Assembly: GCA_001771055.1 (NCBI GenBank)
Contig: MESS01000036.1
Span: 10,409-15,811, forward strand
Length of the DNA: 5,403 nt
From: Caldithrix sp. RBG_13_44_9
GTDB taxonomy: Bacteria; Calditrichota; Calditrichia; RBG-13-44-9
Reading direction: 5' to 3'
This document shows positions 5,312-5,403 of the stretch, in pieces; the stretch's first letter is position 1; each line of letters opens with the position of its first letter. The notes beneath the pieces are model-generated. The model was not told where the DNA came from. It saw only the letters and a list, made by a program, of their open reading frames with translations, and ran no database searches. The translations under genes were made by a program, and so were the position numbers.

Positions 5312-5403
5312 ATGGCCCATAAAAATAATTTATCAAGATTCCTGCCAGTTTTCATTCTTCTATTAATCACTCAATTCGCATTCGCGGGGACCACCGGTAA
5401 ATT
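5312..5403 (+). CDS. Exported protein, N-terminal fragment; probable TonB-dependent receptor or related outer-membrane protein
   Basis: Only the first 30 codons lie in the window; the frame is open at the right edge. ATG at 5312 follows AGGGG (5301-5305) with a 6-base spacer. The product begins with a basic and polar segment (MAHKNNLSR), a hydrophobic core (FLPVFILLLITQFAFA) and a probable signal peptidase I site after AFA, giving a mature start GTTGK. A GTTGK(I) mature start is, from family knowledge, common in FCB-group TonB-dependent receptors and other proteins that open with a carboxypeptidase-regulatory-like beta-sandwich domain. That identification is inference from five residues. It lies 146 bases after the CBM protein, separated by a strong terminator, so it may have its own promoter. 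Export is well supported; the family is not. Confidence 0.7.
   Translation, partial: MAHKNNLSRFLPVFILLLITQFAFAGTTGK

Overview
The window is about 5.4 kb of AT-rich bacterial DNA (roughly 40% G+C by eye, lower between genes). It most likely comes from an FCB-type lineage such as Calditrichota, KSB1, Marinimicrobia or Ignavibacteria. The main clue is the last ~90 residues of the protein at 3711-5165, which form a YPNPFNPET / FlgD-like C-terminal domain typical of type IX-like secreted proteins in these phyla. Shine-Dalgarno AGGAGG boxes and a near-consensus TTGACA-N17-TATATT promoter argue against a classical Bacteroidetes. The exact lineage cannot be fixed from this window.

Layout. (1) 1-437, minus strand: the N-terminal 145 codons of a zinc-ribbon / single-TM / coiled-coil membrane protein that runs off the left edge. 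(2) 438-658: a short, very AT-rich divergent intergenic region. (3) 659-2122, plus: a probable lipoprotein peptidyl-prolyl isomerase of the parvulin (PpiC/SurA/PrsA) type. (4) 2123-2618: a 496-bp regulatory gap with two related LacI-type operators exactly 297 bp apart, a strong sigma70-like promoter overlapped by the second operator, a weak candidate promoter at the first, and a doubtful 48-codon ORF between them. (5) 2619-3641, plus: a full-length LacI/GalR-family repressor. (6) 3711-5165, plus: a secreted protein with two CBM4/9-like carbohydrate-binding modules, no catalytic domain, and a C-terminal sorting domain. (7) 5166-5311: a strong intrinsic terminator, then an AT-only hairpin. (8) 5312-5403, plus: the signal peptide and first mature residues of another exported protein, probably a TonB-dependent receptor or a related protein with a carboxypeptidase-regulatory-like domain.

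Working model (inference). Genes 5, 6 and 8 look like the left end of a glycan-sensing and uptake locus. A sugar-responsive LacI repressor shuts off its own promoter, a secreted double-CBM protein captures a carbohydrate at or outside the surface, and an outer-membrane receptor starts right after it. This resembles the logic of Bacteroidetes polysaccharide utilization loci, with the CBM protein in the place of the SusD/E/F binding proteins. The PPIase and the zinc-ribbon protein look like unrelated housekeeping neighbours. No RNA gene, CRISPR array, transposase or insertion sequence was seen.
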